In this document: positions 37,080 through 48,872 of the stretch, one piece after another
Layout: every line of letters begins with the position of its first letter
How positions within the stretch are numbered: the first letter of the stretch is position 1
Assembly: GCF_018873765.1 (NCBI RefSeq)
Contig: NC_057916.1
Coordinates: 13,784,001 to 13,848,000 of the forward strand
DNA: 64,000 nucleotides
Direction: 5' to 3'
DNA from: Telopea speciosissima
Taxonomy: Eukaryota; Streptophyta; Magnoliopsida; Proteales; Proteaceae
Made by a program: the position numbers and the translations under genes
The notes under the pieces: model-generated
Told to the model about the DNA's origin: nothing
The model's input: the letters and a program-made list of their open reading frames with translations, nothing else
The model's database searches: none

Positions 37080-37925
37080 AACGGAGCAACCCGTCAATAA
37101 ACATGTGGAAATCCTTTTGCTAAAATTAAAATAATAATAATAATTTGAAAAGATGCAACTTATTGTCACCAAAGTGATGAACAAAAGAAGTTGTAACCTT
37201 CTTGTAATCGCCTCTTGTCCTATTATTAAAAGTAATTTAATATAGTATTTAATGTATAGAATAAAGATAGAAAAAAGTTTTAAAAAAATGAAAATTATTT
37301 TAATATAATATATTTAAGGGAGAAAGAACGTTAACCGCTGTGTGTGGGCGTTAAACTTTTTTCTGGATACAACTCGGCATGAAAAGACCACCACACCCTC
37401 CTCAAAAGGTGGAAAGGTTTAGGGGTGCATTGGTCTATTCATGCCGGACTATGTCAAGATACAACTATACTTCCACACTGAGCATTGATTAATGTTCCTT
37501 TTCCCTATATATTTAATATGGTATTCATGTGAAATGATAGGATTTAACCTCATTAGAAAAGGCTAAGTGCAAAGCCTGCAAACCGCAAGCTAGATATCTC
37601 TCTCTCTCTCTCTTCCTCTAGAAATGACTGCCCTACCTCTTATGTATGATACCCCAATCCCCATCCCACGTCTTGTTGATGAAATGACCACCCTGCCCCT
37701 TCTATATGATACCCAATCCCTAGCCCACGTTCCCGTTGATGCTACCCATTAACTTACTGTACGCAGGCGCTGTGCCTATCCCTCTCCGAAAGTAAAATTA
37801 CAACTTCTTAATTCTTGTTAAAAACATGTTACAATTTAATCTACTAAGATTTGTTCTATGAGAGAGAGAGAGAGAGTTATTAACAGCCAATATAAAATTA
37901 AGGGATACTGGGATCTAAACAAGCA

Positions 37926-39086
37926 TCAGTCAACACCAAGCATCTCAATCTCCATCTCCTGATCATTCCGCTTCTCTCCTTTCTCTTTCACCATTTTTCT
38001 ATACTCCCCATACACATAAGAACAAAACCCCCAAATACACAATACAGTTGACACCACCTTCGCCCCACCAAACTCATCCCCAAACGCTATAACACCTCCA
38101 AACACGTTCATGGAAAGTAACGCCGTCATGCATATCGCCCCCGTCAACGCCGTCGTCAGGTAAACCAACCCTGCCGACCCCATAAAACACATCTGCCATG
38201 TTATGACGTTAAATCCCACCGTCAACCAATAAGCTACCGTTCCCAAATCAAAACTGTTCTTGCTCTCTTTCCCCATCTCTCTGTACCCTCCGTCTAACGC
38301 CATTCCAACGGCAGCTAACACCGTCGCAACTGCTCCCATGATGAACTGCATTTCAATCACCATCTCGTAACACTGAACCATTTTCTTGTAAATCATCTCC
38401 GAAAATGGCAGAAAGAGAGCGAATAGCAATCCCGCTGAGAGAATGGCGAAGAAGCCCAGAAAGTATTGTTTCTGTGTTACCCCTTTGGGTCTATCATGGC
38501 TTGATCCGATTGCTAAGAGGATTGAACTCAGGGTGATGAGAATAACAGCGTTGAGGTTGGAGAAGACGATTCTCTGCTTCACGATGAGCACTGAAAAGAT
38601 GAGATTGAAAGCGAGTTGGCAGGAGAGGAGGAGAGCTGAGGTTGAGAGAGGGAGATAGGAAATGCCCCATGAGAAGAAGAAATTGCTTAAACCAGAGATC
38701 AAACCCATCCCCACGGTTATGATGAGAAGCTTATGGGTGAAATGAGAGAAGGGACGACGACGATTTAGTGTTTCGTTGGAATTGAAGAGGGGAGGGAGGT
38801 AGATGGGGAAGAGGAGGAGAGGGAAACCAGCGGATTGAACCCAAGTGGAAACCCACCTGCTTGAGCCGCCATGAATGAAGTAGAATCTGGAAAGCAAGCT
38901 TGAAGATAGGGAACCTACGAACAGAGATGTGTAGGTGATGGCTAAGAGGACACGATAACGAATGCTGGATTTGTCCTTATCAGGACTAGGTCTTCCTCCG
39001 TCGACCTGGATTGAATTGAAATTGTCGCCGGTTTCGTCATTGGATTGAACGATTTGCATTCCTTCTTCTTCTCTCTCGGTATCCAT
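37926..39086 (-). CDS. Purine permease (PUP family) transporter
   Basis: A 386-residue uninterrupted frame. After a hydrophilic N-terminus of about 42 residues come about ten hydrophobic segments, beginning near residues 45-66 (YRVLLAITYTSLFVGSLSSS), 82-100 (QSAGFPLLLFPIYLPPLF), 119-140 and 144-167, with the last near 345-362. The tail is charged (MVKEKGEKRNDQEMEIEM). Length and topology fit plant purine permeases of the drug/metabolite transporter superfamily, which carry adenine, cytokinins or related alkaloids by proton symport; the substrate here is unknown. The first ATG is used; a second Met at residue 10 is possible. A TTATAAA-like word at about 39150 could serve as promoter. Confidence 0.92.
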   Translation of the reverse strand: MDTEREEEGMQIVQSNDETGDNFNSIQVDGGRPSPDKDKSSIRYRVLLAITYTSLFVGSLSSSLLSRFYFIHGGSSRWVSTWVQSAGFPLLLFPIYLPPLFNSNETLNRRRPFSHFTHKLLIITVGMGLISGLSNFFFSWGISYLPLSTSALLLSCQLAFNLIFSVLIVKQRIVFSNLNAVILITLSSILLAIGSSHDRPKGVTQKQYFLGFFAILSAGLLFALFLPFSEMIYKKMVQCYEMVIEMQFIMGAVATVLAAVGMALDGGYREMGKESKNSFDLGTVAYWLTVGFNVITWQMCFMGSAGLVYLTTALTGAICMTALLSMNVFGGVIAFGDEFGGAKVVSTVLCIWGFCSYVYGEYRKMVKEKGEKRNDQEMEIEMLGVD

Positions 39087-39242
39087 TTGTTAAACCCTAA
39101 TCTCTGAAATCTGGATTTGCCTTTCTTCTCCTTCTTCTCTCTAATGAATGGGTTTATATGATTTGACACGTGGAGGGACGATGCATCCATAGAGGAACGA
39201 AAGAAGGACTATCCACACAACGCCAAAGTGCTTTCCAGAAGG

Positions 39243-39277
<35 letters not shown>

Positions 39278-40684
39278 ATGCGAACGAGAAAGAGGAACGA
39301 AGAAAAAAAGGGAAACCCAATTTAAGAAATAATCTGGAAATGGATGAACACGAGGATGAGGAAGGGAAGACTGGGGAATAATTGGTTGAGGAAGAATAAT
39401 GGGGGTCAGAAAATCAGGAAAGAAAGTACAAGTGGAGAGAGAGAAGAGAGACGTGGAGAGGAGGTTCTGGTCCTCTGGACTGGTTTTAATGAGTTGGGAT
39501 TTTCTTGAAACGAAAACAAAACAAAACAAAACAAAACGGCTCAGTAACCGCTCTGCATGAATAGACTAAAGAAGAGTGATTGAACAGAAAGGAAAGGTGG
39601 CCATTGGTGGTGGTGGTCGTGGTGGTTGGGGGTGGGGGAGAGAAGATAAGGGAGGGAAGAGAACAGAGGATGCAGAGTGCATTCGGCTTTTTTTTTTCTG
39701 CTTTGGGCAGGTTTTTGTTTCAAAACTTTCTACTTCTCTCCGATGAACGAACACGCGCCTCTCTTATATTAATTGCTTTCACCATCTTTCTTTCTCTCTC
39801 TTTATAAAGAGTGCAGGGAATGTTCACGTACGTGAACGTACATGAATAACTCTATTCTTTATCAGACTCCTTCACATGCGTCTCATTATGAGAATAGGAA
39901 AATATCGGTATCGGATGTTGATCCATATTGGTATCGGCCGAACATAAGTGGTATGATATGTATATATGGTAAAATACTGCAAATACGATATAATATTAGT
40001 ATTTTTTAGGGTAAACATGTCCAATACAAATTGATATGTATCGGTATTGATATCGATATCGGAACTGGCCGATACTGTGCACTAAAATTATGATTAAAAG
40101 ATTTGTTTTTCAAATATATGTGATTGTTGATGATACTTAGAAAATCCATAAAATTTTACAAAGGAGGCCTAACAACACCCCATGAGCCTCCCACTCTTGA
40201 AACCTAAGTACACCATAGCCAAGATATTAACAAGTGTTGGAAATAATATGAGAATATAGAACTTTTTTTTTTTTTTTGGTAAGAGAATGTAGAACTTATC
40301 TTGATCAGTAAATCTTTGAAAGAAGCAATCACATACAGTATAAGAGAAGCATGATACAAGAAATAAATCACAAATATTTGGTAGGCACTACAACAAAAAT
40401 CATTTGTGGCGACGGCTAAAAATATGATCGTAGCCAAATATAATTTAAAGCGACGGTTTTATATTGTCCGTCACCCTATGTAATTTATAGCAACAGGATA
40501 TAAAGTAGTGTTGCCAAGTCTCAGCCACTCAATCTCATTAACAACATAGTCACTCCTATGGTGTAATATGGGTTCTAGCAAATCAACCTCAAAAATGAAA
40601 CACTTCTACCCTTTTTAGTGAGTCGATGACTATTCATAGTTTTTACCTTAGCATCAAAGAGTAGTTCCCTTAAGCCTTCCAACA

Positions 40685-40878
40685 GTCAATTTGGATCCTC
40701 TACTGCAGGGTTGCTCGGTAGGAACGTGCTGCCTAGACACGATGAGGCTTACAATGACCGCCTTACCCCTACCCCGAGCACCTTGCCCGAGTGAGGATAA
40801 CGTGGTCATTGCGCACCTCATTGTGTCTGGCAGCACGGTCCTATCGTGCAACTCGATAGTATAGGATCTTGATCCTCG
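40685..40878. mobile_element. Inverted-repeat MITE, same core family as 8644
   Basis: The ends GGATCCTCTACTGCAG and CTCGATAGTATAGGATC are roughly inverse. Inner arms pair CGTGCTGCCTAGACACGATG with CATTGTGTCTGGCAGCACGG around the core CCGAGCACCTTGCCCGAGTG. Confidence 0.7.
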
Positions 40879-41307
40879 AATAGTTGTATGTTGCACTCAC
40901 TTACTAGGTCATGTTATGACACACTCAGGGTGCGTTCAATCAACCAAAATAATGAAACAAGGAAAACTCTCAAAACAACAAACAATAGGTCAAACCGAAG
41001 AGAGAGAGAGAGAGAGAGTAAAGACTAAAGAGTATGACAAAGGCAATTGAAAACTTGGATTCACCTCTATTTATGGAGGGGATATACATGCCCCTTGGAA
41101 ACAATTGTCTAAAGGAGTCCAAAAGATGTGTTATTCAAAGAGTAAAAACATAAAAAAAACCTAGTCATTATCAGCGTCCAAATCATTATCGATAGCGCGC
41201 AACGAAAGATCGTTGATGTCGATTATGCGTTGTACAATGCTCATCTGAAGTAAGAAATCGCATTTAACGTCGAACAAAGCGTAAAGCATGTTAATAACTA
41301 TTGAGAT

Positions 41308-41480
41308 CCTCTCCCGCGCGGGATGATGTCCAGTGCACATCGTTCGGCTGGGGAGGCCTCGATCCACATATCATTGCACCGGGATGTGTGCGATGGTGTG
41401 GATTGAAGCCCCCCAGCCACATTATGTGCGCTGGACATCATCAGGCGCACAAGTGCGCTGGAGAGGATCTCGATCCAATA
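41308..41480. mobile_element. Inverted-repeat MITE with GAGATCCTCTCC ends
   Basis: GAGATCCTCTCCCGCGC on the left pairs with GCGCTGGAGAGGATCTC on the right. Inner arms pair GATGATGTCCAGTGCACAT with ATGTGCGCTGGACATCATC, and GGCTGGGG with CCCCAGCC. It resembles the 8644 family in design and in its GATCCTCT ends but lacks that core. Confidence 0.7.
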
Positions 41481-42655
41481 AGGTTTCTCACAAACCTCGA
41501 GTTTCAATACACTCTAGCTGACGTTTAAAAGCAAACCACCCACGTTGGAAAAACCTATATGACGCCAGCAAAAGGAAAACCGGATTTAAATTGGTCCAAA
41601 GCAAACAGCAACTTAACACTCACCAAGGCCTCGTTTTGCCACGAACCAACTCGGCTCGCACACGTGTGTAAAAACAAGACCCTGAATCCCCCTAGAGACA
41701 CAAGAGAGTAGAGCGAGTCATTATTCCAAAAAACCTTACCCTTGTAGTTCCCATTAAACAATATGAACCATATTAGTCTATTTTTTTCCATATACAATGT
41801 GAGACTAAACATTTCCCACTACTTTGCTTTCCACAAAAAATAGTATATACTTTAGAGTGTGATTCACGCCTAGAATATTAAACACTTTATTTTTATTAGC
41901 AGTTGAAGTACCTTTACTAAACATTACTCCACTCTTAGAAGAATTAATTGGCTGCCCAAACAAATCTTGAAGAAGATTTAAAATTTTATGGGATAGATAG
42001 AGCAACATTCTCAGTAGCATGACAGAAAATCAAAGAATCAATCACAAATAGTAAATGAGAAATCTCAGGCCTTAATCAGTGTCGCCATCTCAATCCCCCA
42101 AGCTAATTAGATTCAGCACATGATGGACCTTTAGAAGCCTAGACAAACTTTCCATAGTTAGAATTTTCTTATTGACACCCCTTAATTAGTTAAATAATTT
42201 CTAATTTTACTTTTTGGCCTCTTAGTATAACACTTTTTTTCCCCCAACAAGGACAAAACCTGTCATTTCACATATTACTCGAAAACCATTCAAGACACTA
42301 ACAACTTTTTATAATGATATAATAATAAGTCCTTTTCAAATTGTTTTTGAAAATCATTTTTTATTCTTAATTTAAAGAAATTTTGTAAATAAGACGAGGG
42401 ACTTCTACATACACATATAGATGTGTTATTTTGCCCGTCCCTTTCTTGTTATTTAGATAATGGGATACTTCTACCAAAAAAGATAATGAGATACAGTTTC
42501 TCATAGCATCATGGTACTATTTTCCTTTCACATGGGATTCTTTATTATTTTCTCTTTTTTAACTTCATGTGTACCCTAATGAATACTACCATTCTCTAGA
42601 TGCCATTAGTATAATGTGCATATTCCTCCCTACAATGGTATGAGTCCACGTGTCC

Positions 42656-42752
42656 AGATCTGCTACCCACTCGGTAACTACCCCAAGGGTGATCCAACCA
42701 TCCATGGGATGTGAGGACCACCTATGGGGTGGTTACCGAGTGGGTAGCTTAT
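42656..42752. mobile_element. Short inverted-repeat element
   Basis: GCTACCCACTCGGTAACTAC at about 42662 is mirrored by GGTTACCGAGTGGGTAGC near the right end, with an inner CCCCA/TGGGG pair. It is about 95 bp long and non-coding. Confidence 0.65.
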
Positions 42753-43236
42753 CTCAATTCGGAATCCTCTCCCTTTAGATATTTTGAATTAAAAAAAAAG
42801 TTCTCTTGTGGGGGGGGGGGGGGGAGAGTGTACTACCCACACCCACACACAATAGGGGAGCGAAATGTTCGTCCGCCCCCTTTGAAAGGCGGAAATGTTG
42901 TCTCTCATGATGCTTCTATGTCCATTCTCATTAGCCCACACATGTGCATAAAAAAGGACCACTCCCCCAAGGAGAATGCTCCCCCCCTCAAAAATTAAAA
43001 AATTAAAAAAATAAATAAAGATCAAAAGCTTGAAAAACAAGGATCAGATTGCGCCATATTTATGAAACAAAATTGAACCCGATTATAATGAGCCAGACTA
43101 TATTTTGGCCCACAGCAGAGGCCTTGTCCATATCAAATGTGGTGTTCGGAGCTGCAAATCTCAGAAACCCTTCCGTTACAGCCTTCTCTTCTTTGCGGTC
43201 ATCATCTCCAAGCTAGAGGTAGGGAGGGAGGAAGGG

Positions 43237-44616
43237 ATGGAGAAGGTGAAGATGATAAGCCCATTTAGACTCTCCTCTCTTCTTCGTCTCGAGAAAGACC
43301 CGAAATTGGCTCTCCAGTTATTCCGAAACCCTAACCCTGACATCTCTCAGAAACTCTTCCGTTACAGCCTTCTTTCCTACGATCTCATCATCTCCAAGCT
43401 CGGCCGTGCAAAAATGTTCGATGAAATGGAGGAAATCCTCGACCAGATGAAAGATGAGAATCGGTTCTCTCCCAAAGAGGTTATCCTCTGCAACGTCATC
43501 ACCTTCTACGGTCGTTCTCGCTCGTACGAGCAAGTTCTGCGAACCTACGATCGTATCTCCTCCTTTCGCTGCCAGAGAACGGTGAGGTCGTTGAATTCTC
43601 TTCTCAATGCACTCTTAAACTGTAGAAGACTTGATAAGATACGAGAAATTTACTTGGATATTGATCAATACTCATCTCCTGATGCCTGTACGTATAATAT
43701 CCTTATCAATGCGGCTTGTATGAGTAATTCCTTGGATGTTGCATGGGAATTGTTCGACGAAATGCGGCGAAAGGGTATTCAACCAAATGTAGTTACTTTT
43801 GGAACTTTGATTTCTGCCCTTTGCGAAAGTTCGAAGTTGGATGACGCTTTTAGATTGAAGGAAGACATGCAGAGACTCTTCCATGTAAAACCTAATGCCT
43901 TCATCTACGTTTCGTTGATCAAAGGCCTTTGCAAGGCTAATGAGTTGAACTTGGCTTTTAAGCTTAAAGAAGAGATGTTGGTGGACAATACACTTGGGAT
44001 GGATTCGGCTGTTTATACGACTTTGATCAGTGCACTCTTTCAGTCTGGTCGAAAAGGAGAGGTTTCTGGCGTTCTAGAGGAAATGAGAGAGGCCGGATGC
44101 AAGCCTGATACAGTGACATACAATGCGATGATCTCTGGGTTTTGTATGGAGAAGGATTTCGATTCCGCCTTTGGTGTGTTAGATGAAATGGTGGGGAAGG
44201 GCTGTAAGCCAGATGCCATTAGTTACAACATTGTTATTGCTTGTCTTTGTAAGGATGGGAGATTGAGGGAAGCGTGCGATTTGTTTGAAGATATGCCAAG
44301 GCGAGGGTGTGCTCCTGATGTTGTATCTTACCGCACAATTTTTTATGGGCTCTGTGAAGGGATGGAGTTTAAGGAAGCGATATCTATTCTAGACGAGATG
44401 GTGTTCAAAGGGTTTGTCCCTCATAGTTCCAGCTTACAGAAGTTTGTAGATAGATTGTGTAGGGAAGGTGATATGGATATGTTAATGTCTGTTTTGAATA
44501 GCCTAGCAAAGGGAAATGCCATTAATGTTGATACATGGAAGATGGTGACCACCATTGTTTGCAAGAAGACTGAGTTGTTCAACAGATCTGAGCTTGTTGA
44601 TATGTTATTACTCTAA
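43237..44616 (+). CDS. P-class pentatricopeptide repeat protein
   Basis: An intronless frame of 459 codons from 43237. The frame is open upstream to an ATG at 43105, but I prefer the later start because MEKVKMISPFRLSSLLRLEK is how I recall related plant proteins beginning (At1g53330-like, about 470 residues). About ten 35-residue PPR units follow, for example PDACTYNILINAACMSNSLD, KPDTVTYNAMISGFCMEKDF and APDVVSYRTIFYGLCEGMEF. No E, DYW or SMR domain is present. P-class PPR proteins bind organellar RNA. The basic, Arg/Leu-rich N-terminus suits a mitochondrial signal (inference). The stretch just upstream repeats part of the coding sequence. Confidence 0.93.
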   Translation: MEKVKMISPFRLSSLLRLEKDPKLALQLFRNPNPDISQKLFRYSLLSYDLIISKLGRAKMFDEMEEILDQMKDENRFSPKEVILCNVITFYGRSRSYEQVLRTYDRISSFRCQRTVRSLNSLLNALLNCRRLDKIREIYLDIDQYSSPDACTYNILINAACMSNSLDVAWELFDEMRRKGIQPNVVTFGTLISALCESSKLDDAFRLKEDMQRLFHVKPNAFIYVSLIKGLCKANELNLAFKLKEEMLVDNTLGMDSAVYTTLISALFQSGRKGEVSGVLEEMREAGCKPDTVTYNAMISGFCMEKDFDSAFGVLDEMVGKGCKPDAISYNIVIACLCKDGRLREACDLFEDMPRRGCAPDVVSYRTIFYGLCEGMEFKEAISILDEMVFKGFVPHSSSLQKFVDRLCREGDMDMLMSVLNSLAKGNAINVDTWKMVTTIVCKKTELFNRSELVDMLLL

Positions 44617-46551
44617 TGGACAATTGATCAGGGATGGATGGGGGTTATAGTTGGTTAGCAGGCCAGTTTGGGCACAATTCTCTTTAGGTTTTGTAAGGTA
44701 TATAGCCACTCATACATGATGAATCTGGGGTCAAATGCTATCTCCACATTACACCCTCTCCCCTAAAACAAAAAAGTTAAATTGTTTAAATGAGGATGGT
44801 TTTGGTATTCCTATGGGACCATTGTCCCATCCAAGGGTTTTAAGTAATGTCCATACATGAAACCTTTTGCCTGGTTTGAATGAGATACCAAGATGTGCAT
44901 TTCAATGACTCTTTCCCTATCGGAGATAGCTTTAATACATGATAAGCTACAAGAAAGTCATTTGAGGTGGAATGGACATATTCAATGGAGGCCTTTGAGT
45001 GCTTCAATATGGAAGAGTGATTTGATTTAGGTTGAAAGAATTAAAAGAGTCACGGGCATTCCTAAAATGACACTAGGAGAAGTTTCGAGAAAAGACACAT
45101 AACCTAAGTCTTGTATCAAGTATGACCTCAAATAGAGTTGATTGGAGGACAAATATCCATGTAGCCTACCCCATTTAATGGGATGAAAAAGCTGAATTCT
45201 TCCTTTTTTCCACTGTCGGAGATGCAAACATGTTTTCAAGAATTGGAATTGGATCGATTGAATTGACCAATTCAGATTGGAACCGGCTGAGTTAATCCTA
45301 ATTCTCACTATGTTTCTAGGGTTCATACCAATTCCAGAAGAATAGGAATCGGCTGAACCTAATCTAGATCCAGATTCTGAGTTTAATAACCTTGGATATA
45401 GATGAATGCTCTATTGCGCTGAACCTATGGGATGCAAATTGTTCGTTGACCTTGACTCGAACATATGCAGATAGAGCTGGTAAGAAAGAAGAGACCGGTC
45501 TGGACCAATCTCCAAACCATTGCTTAGAGGTTTATATAATTAATTCTTATATGTATCAGGAATTTGAGTCTGAAATCGTTTGGTACAAAAGGGGAAGTAG
45601 TTACTTTCCATCTTTAAAATATTGATGTAATTGCAAGGCTGGTCTCCACGGGTCATTTGAAAACCAATCAAGACATTGAAGAGCCATGTTGGCCTCCTCT
45701 CCACTGATCTGTCAAAACTTGTGAGGATGGATGGGGCAAGTTTAAGCCCGAACCCATGAAGCAAAGCCACAATGGGAAAAAATTTTATGCTACACTTGTA
45801 GCAGGAATGTTCCTGCTACCCTGCTGGCAGTCAAGGAAATGGAATAATTCACTTCCCCTTTGGATTCATAAATGCCCTCCTAGGTTTTAGTATTTCTAAA
45901 ATACCCTTTAAGATCCCATTTCCTTGGCTGCCAGCAGGACATTCCTGCTACAAGTGAAATTTTGCTGCTACAAAATTTCGTCTAGATGAGAATTGCATCT
46001 TCCAGTTGATCTTATTAAAGATTGAGGTGCATTTGCCGACAATTATGTCATTTGAAAGAAGTCTTCTACAGAGGGAAAGCCTGTTACTAGTAAGTGTAGA
46101 GGTTTCTTAAGGGAATCAATGCAAGCTATGGTCAGCCACATTTGAATATTTAATACAGAAATTACACCATTTGACTAACAACCCATTAAAGATCATAATC
46201 CTCTCAGGGCTCAACAATGGTTGTCTTGGAAGTTAATCTGGACTTCACTTTAATCAGCCTAGTATGTATCAGAGCTGATCAGGAGACAAGAAAGAAGGAT
46301 CAGAGAAAATAACAAATTTTTTTCTTTAGATGCACAAGAAAAAATCAATTTGATACGTAGAATATGTGATTAGGTTTGCATGATAGTACATGGTTAGCAA
46401 TACGTGAGAATGTACAAAGTTACATGGTAGCTTGAAGTTATGGGTGCTACAACATTGAAGTGAGGATTCTCAACACCAACTTTGAGATAACAAACAATGT
46501 TTGAGTTTAAGCCATCAGTTATTACTTGTAACTAAAACAATTCCAGACCAG
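44617..46551. other. Region between convergent PPR and borealin-like genes
   Basis: It should contain both 3' UTRs. A GAATTGGAATCGG-type repeat lies at about 45237-45395, a MITE at 45785-45985, and the remainder is AT-rich with nothing recognised. Confidence 0.55.
45785..45985. mobile_element. Inverted-repeat MITE with CACTTGTAGCAGGAATGT arms
   Basis: CACTTGTAGCAGGAATGTTC and CTGCTGGCAGTCAAGGAAAT on the left are mirrored by ATTTCCTTGGCTGCCAGCAG and ACATTCCTGCTACAAGTG on the right. The middle is about 90 bp and AT-rich. Confidence 0.75.
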
Positions 46552-48872
46552 TTAACCTTCTTCTGATTCTGCAAATTACCAATCAAAAAATTAAACATGA
46601 CAAAGTTTTAAAGAATCGTGTAAAAATAACTTAAAGAAAAAAGTACCATGTATTGCTTCCATGTTATCCTCATTGAAAACTCCAAGGGGCGAGCCACGGA
46701 CAGATAAAAGCATCTCACCATGCTTTGGTAGCCTTAGTGTTTGGGGTTTCATGCCATTGGAAGAGCTCTGGGCATTCATCTGTGATAATATATTTGGAGT
46801 AAACCAATTCAGACACTTTGAATGATACAGAAACCATACATTACAGGCATCCATCCGAAAAACAATTCTGGAAAAGCAAGTAGCAGCATAAAAATTAAAA
46901 CCATAAAGGAATTAAGGCTTTCATGAGCCAACAGTATCATGCATGAGAAAGAGCTGCTATGTTGGACAAATGGTAACACATTCACTGGGTTGAATTTAAT
47001 CCGTCTTCTAGTTTTTATCCTTTCTATATGAACTTGATTAGTTGGATAGTTACTTTAATTCCCAAATTGTATAGTTATTTGAGCCAATTTTCATGTAATA
47101 GGTTTGTCTTTCAATGTAAGGAGTCTACTAGCAAAAAAAGTTGTGCCACACCTTTTGAATTAGCAATCACTGATCCATATGTAGAGAGAAATCATGCATA
47201 ATAGTCAAGAAGCTACAAACCCCAGGATTAGGAAAGGAATCTTGTAATTGAAGCATCTGAGTATGTGACTGCTCCTTCGAATCCTACATATTTAAATATT
47301 TTTCAAAACAGGAGAAGCTCAGAAGGATGAGGATAGAGAAACAATGCTATGAAGTTTCATGATAACAACAGTAGCATAGACTTAAGCGGAGAGTGGACAC
47401 ACAAAGTCTGGTATCTGCAGGTTTGCACCACTGAAGGTATTCATTTTCACTGCAGGCAATAAAAAATAACTCCTGTGAAGATACAATTACAATAAGAAAT
47501 TCAAAACCTCTATGCATCTGTCTTTGTAGTATACGTACCAGTGTTACTTAAGTGCTCATAGCCATTGCAATTTGGAATTTCAGTAGCGCAATCAGGATAA
47601 GCCATTGACATCAATTGCAAAAGAGATGGACGTATATTCCTATCGTCGGTGTGGCTAATGGACAAGTTGGTATCTTTATCCTTCCATTCCAACTCAAATT
47701 GTCTGTTCCTTTCATCTCTTACCACTGACAGTTTTGGTAAGTTTTCTTTCAAAAATTGTAGTATAGGGATTTTCAGATGTTCTTCACTGAGATTTGAGCG
47801 AAGTAATCGCAACCTAATTAGAAGACGCTCTATCTCCAGATCACGAATTGCCCTAATAGGAGCGATTTGGCATTCAACTGACAAGTAAAAAGAATGTTTA
47901 GCAAATTTGGACCTCATGAAAATAATTTAAGGAAAATCCACGCAGTAGAAATCATTGAAAATATATTTGCAATGTGCTAGAATTCATATTAAGAAATGGT
48001 AATATTGCTCCAATTATACATACAGAGTATGTTTAAGACAGCTTTGCAACTAACAAAATGTCACCAACGATGGTCTTCAATCAAAGCTGATCTCAAACAC
48101 ATAATACTTCAACAAACAAAATAAAATTTTAAAATTTTTTTGGAGCTCCTCTGGAAGAAAAAACCCCAAGTCTCAACAATCAGGGTAAATTGAGATCCAC
48201 TGTATCAAAATTCAAAACACTGCACATTTCAGTATGATGGTGGATTCCAGTTTTGTGTCAGTTGTGCACTGTTTCAAATGATTTTTGAGTCCTTCCAATT
48301 CAGATGAGTTAAAAGTTTAATTTGAAATGCCTTTTCTGAAGAAAAAAATTTCTATTGAATATTATGATCCATTTATCTTCCACTTGTTTTAACATACAAC
48401 AGGGATAAAATTGGATTCTGGTGGACTATAATAGTCGAGGACGCAGTCACCATTTCAAGATTATTCAGAAATTGGATCAAGCGCTCACAAATAATCCCTA
48501 GAGCCCTAAAGGCTGATCAATTGACCTGCACTTAAAAATAAAACACCGTTCATGCTAGATTTGACGCTTGGACTTCATTGAGAATTTTCCTAATACATAA
48601 AAAACCACGAAATTCATGGAACAGAACTAATTGGAGAAAATCCAAATTGCAAAATCATAGAAAGTCCTTTGAACTTAAAACTATTAAGGACAACGACTGT
48701 ATAAGCGAATGCTCCAGAGGAAAAGGGAAGATAGAACTGAAACTTCACCTTCATGATCGCTTAATGCAAGCTGTTGCTTCTCGATTTGTGTCTCTTGATG
48801 ATCATCATTTAAATTGCTGGAAAGTGTTGCAGATGCTTTAGTAACATTTCTTTTAGCTCTTCTTTTTGCCAT
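46552..48872 (-). CDS. Borealin-related chromosomal passenger protein
   Basis: Six exons, 48749-48872, 47539-47877, 47403-47449, 47221-47283, 46647-46779 and 46552-46568, close to 240 codons with matching phases. The start is basic (MAKRRAKRNVTKAS). The middle is helical and charged (IRAIRDLEIERLLIRLRLL, then LKENLPKLSVVRDE). The C-terminus holds the most conserved part, RLPKHGEMLLSVRGSPLGVF followed by NEDNMEAIHESEEG. That ending matches my memory of Arabidopsis BORR (At4g39630 family), a subunit of the chromosomal passenger complex with Aurora kinase and INCENP that acts at centromeres and the midzone. Exon 3 and its donor (TTT|GTGTGT) are the least certain. The last exon is only 17 bases. 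Confidence 0.72.

Larger units (their letters stand above)
39087..43236. other. Intergenic region between permease and PPR genes
   Basis: The permease and PPR genes diverge, so both promoters lie here. 39245-39274 is a run of 30 A, and 39280-39800 is purine/pyrimidine-biased low-complexity DNA. Repeats of TATCGGTATCGG type lie at 39890-40075. MITEs lie at 40685-40878, 41308-41480 and 42656-42752. The remainder is AT-rich with a G-run at 42811-42824. I see no supported gene. Confidence 0.55.

Noticed and set aside
39209-39807. Several Phe-, Pro- or Val-rich open frames
   Set aside because: They derive from an A-run and purine/pyrimidine-biased DNA upstream of the permease gene.
43105-43236. 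Upstream 44-codon extension of the PPR protein as the true start
   Set aside because: The extension is partly a copy of internal coding sequence and the family start fits the later ATG; kept only as a finding.
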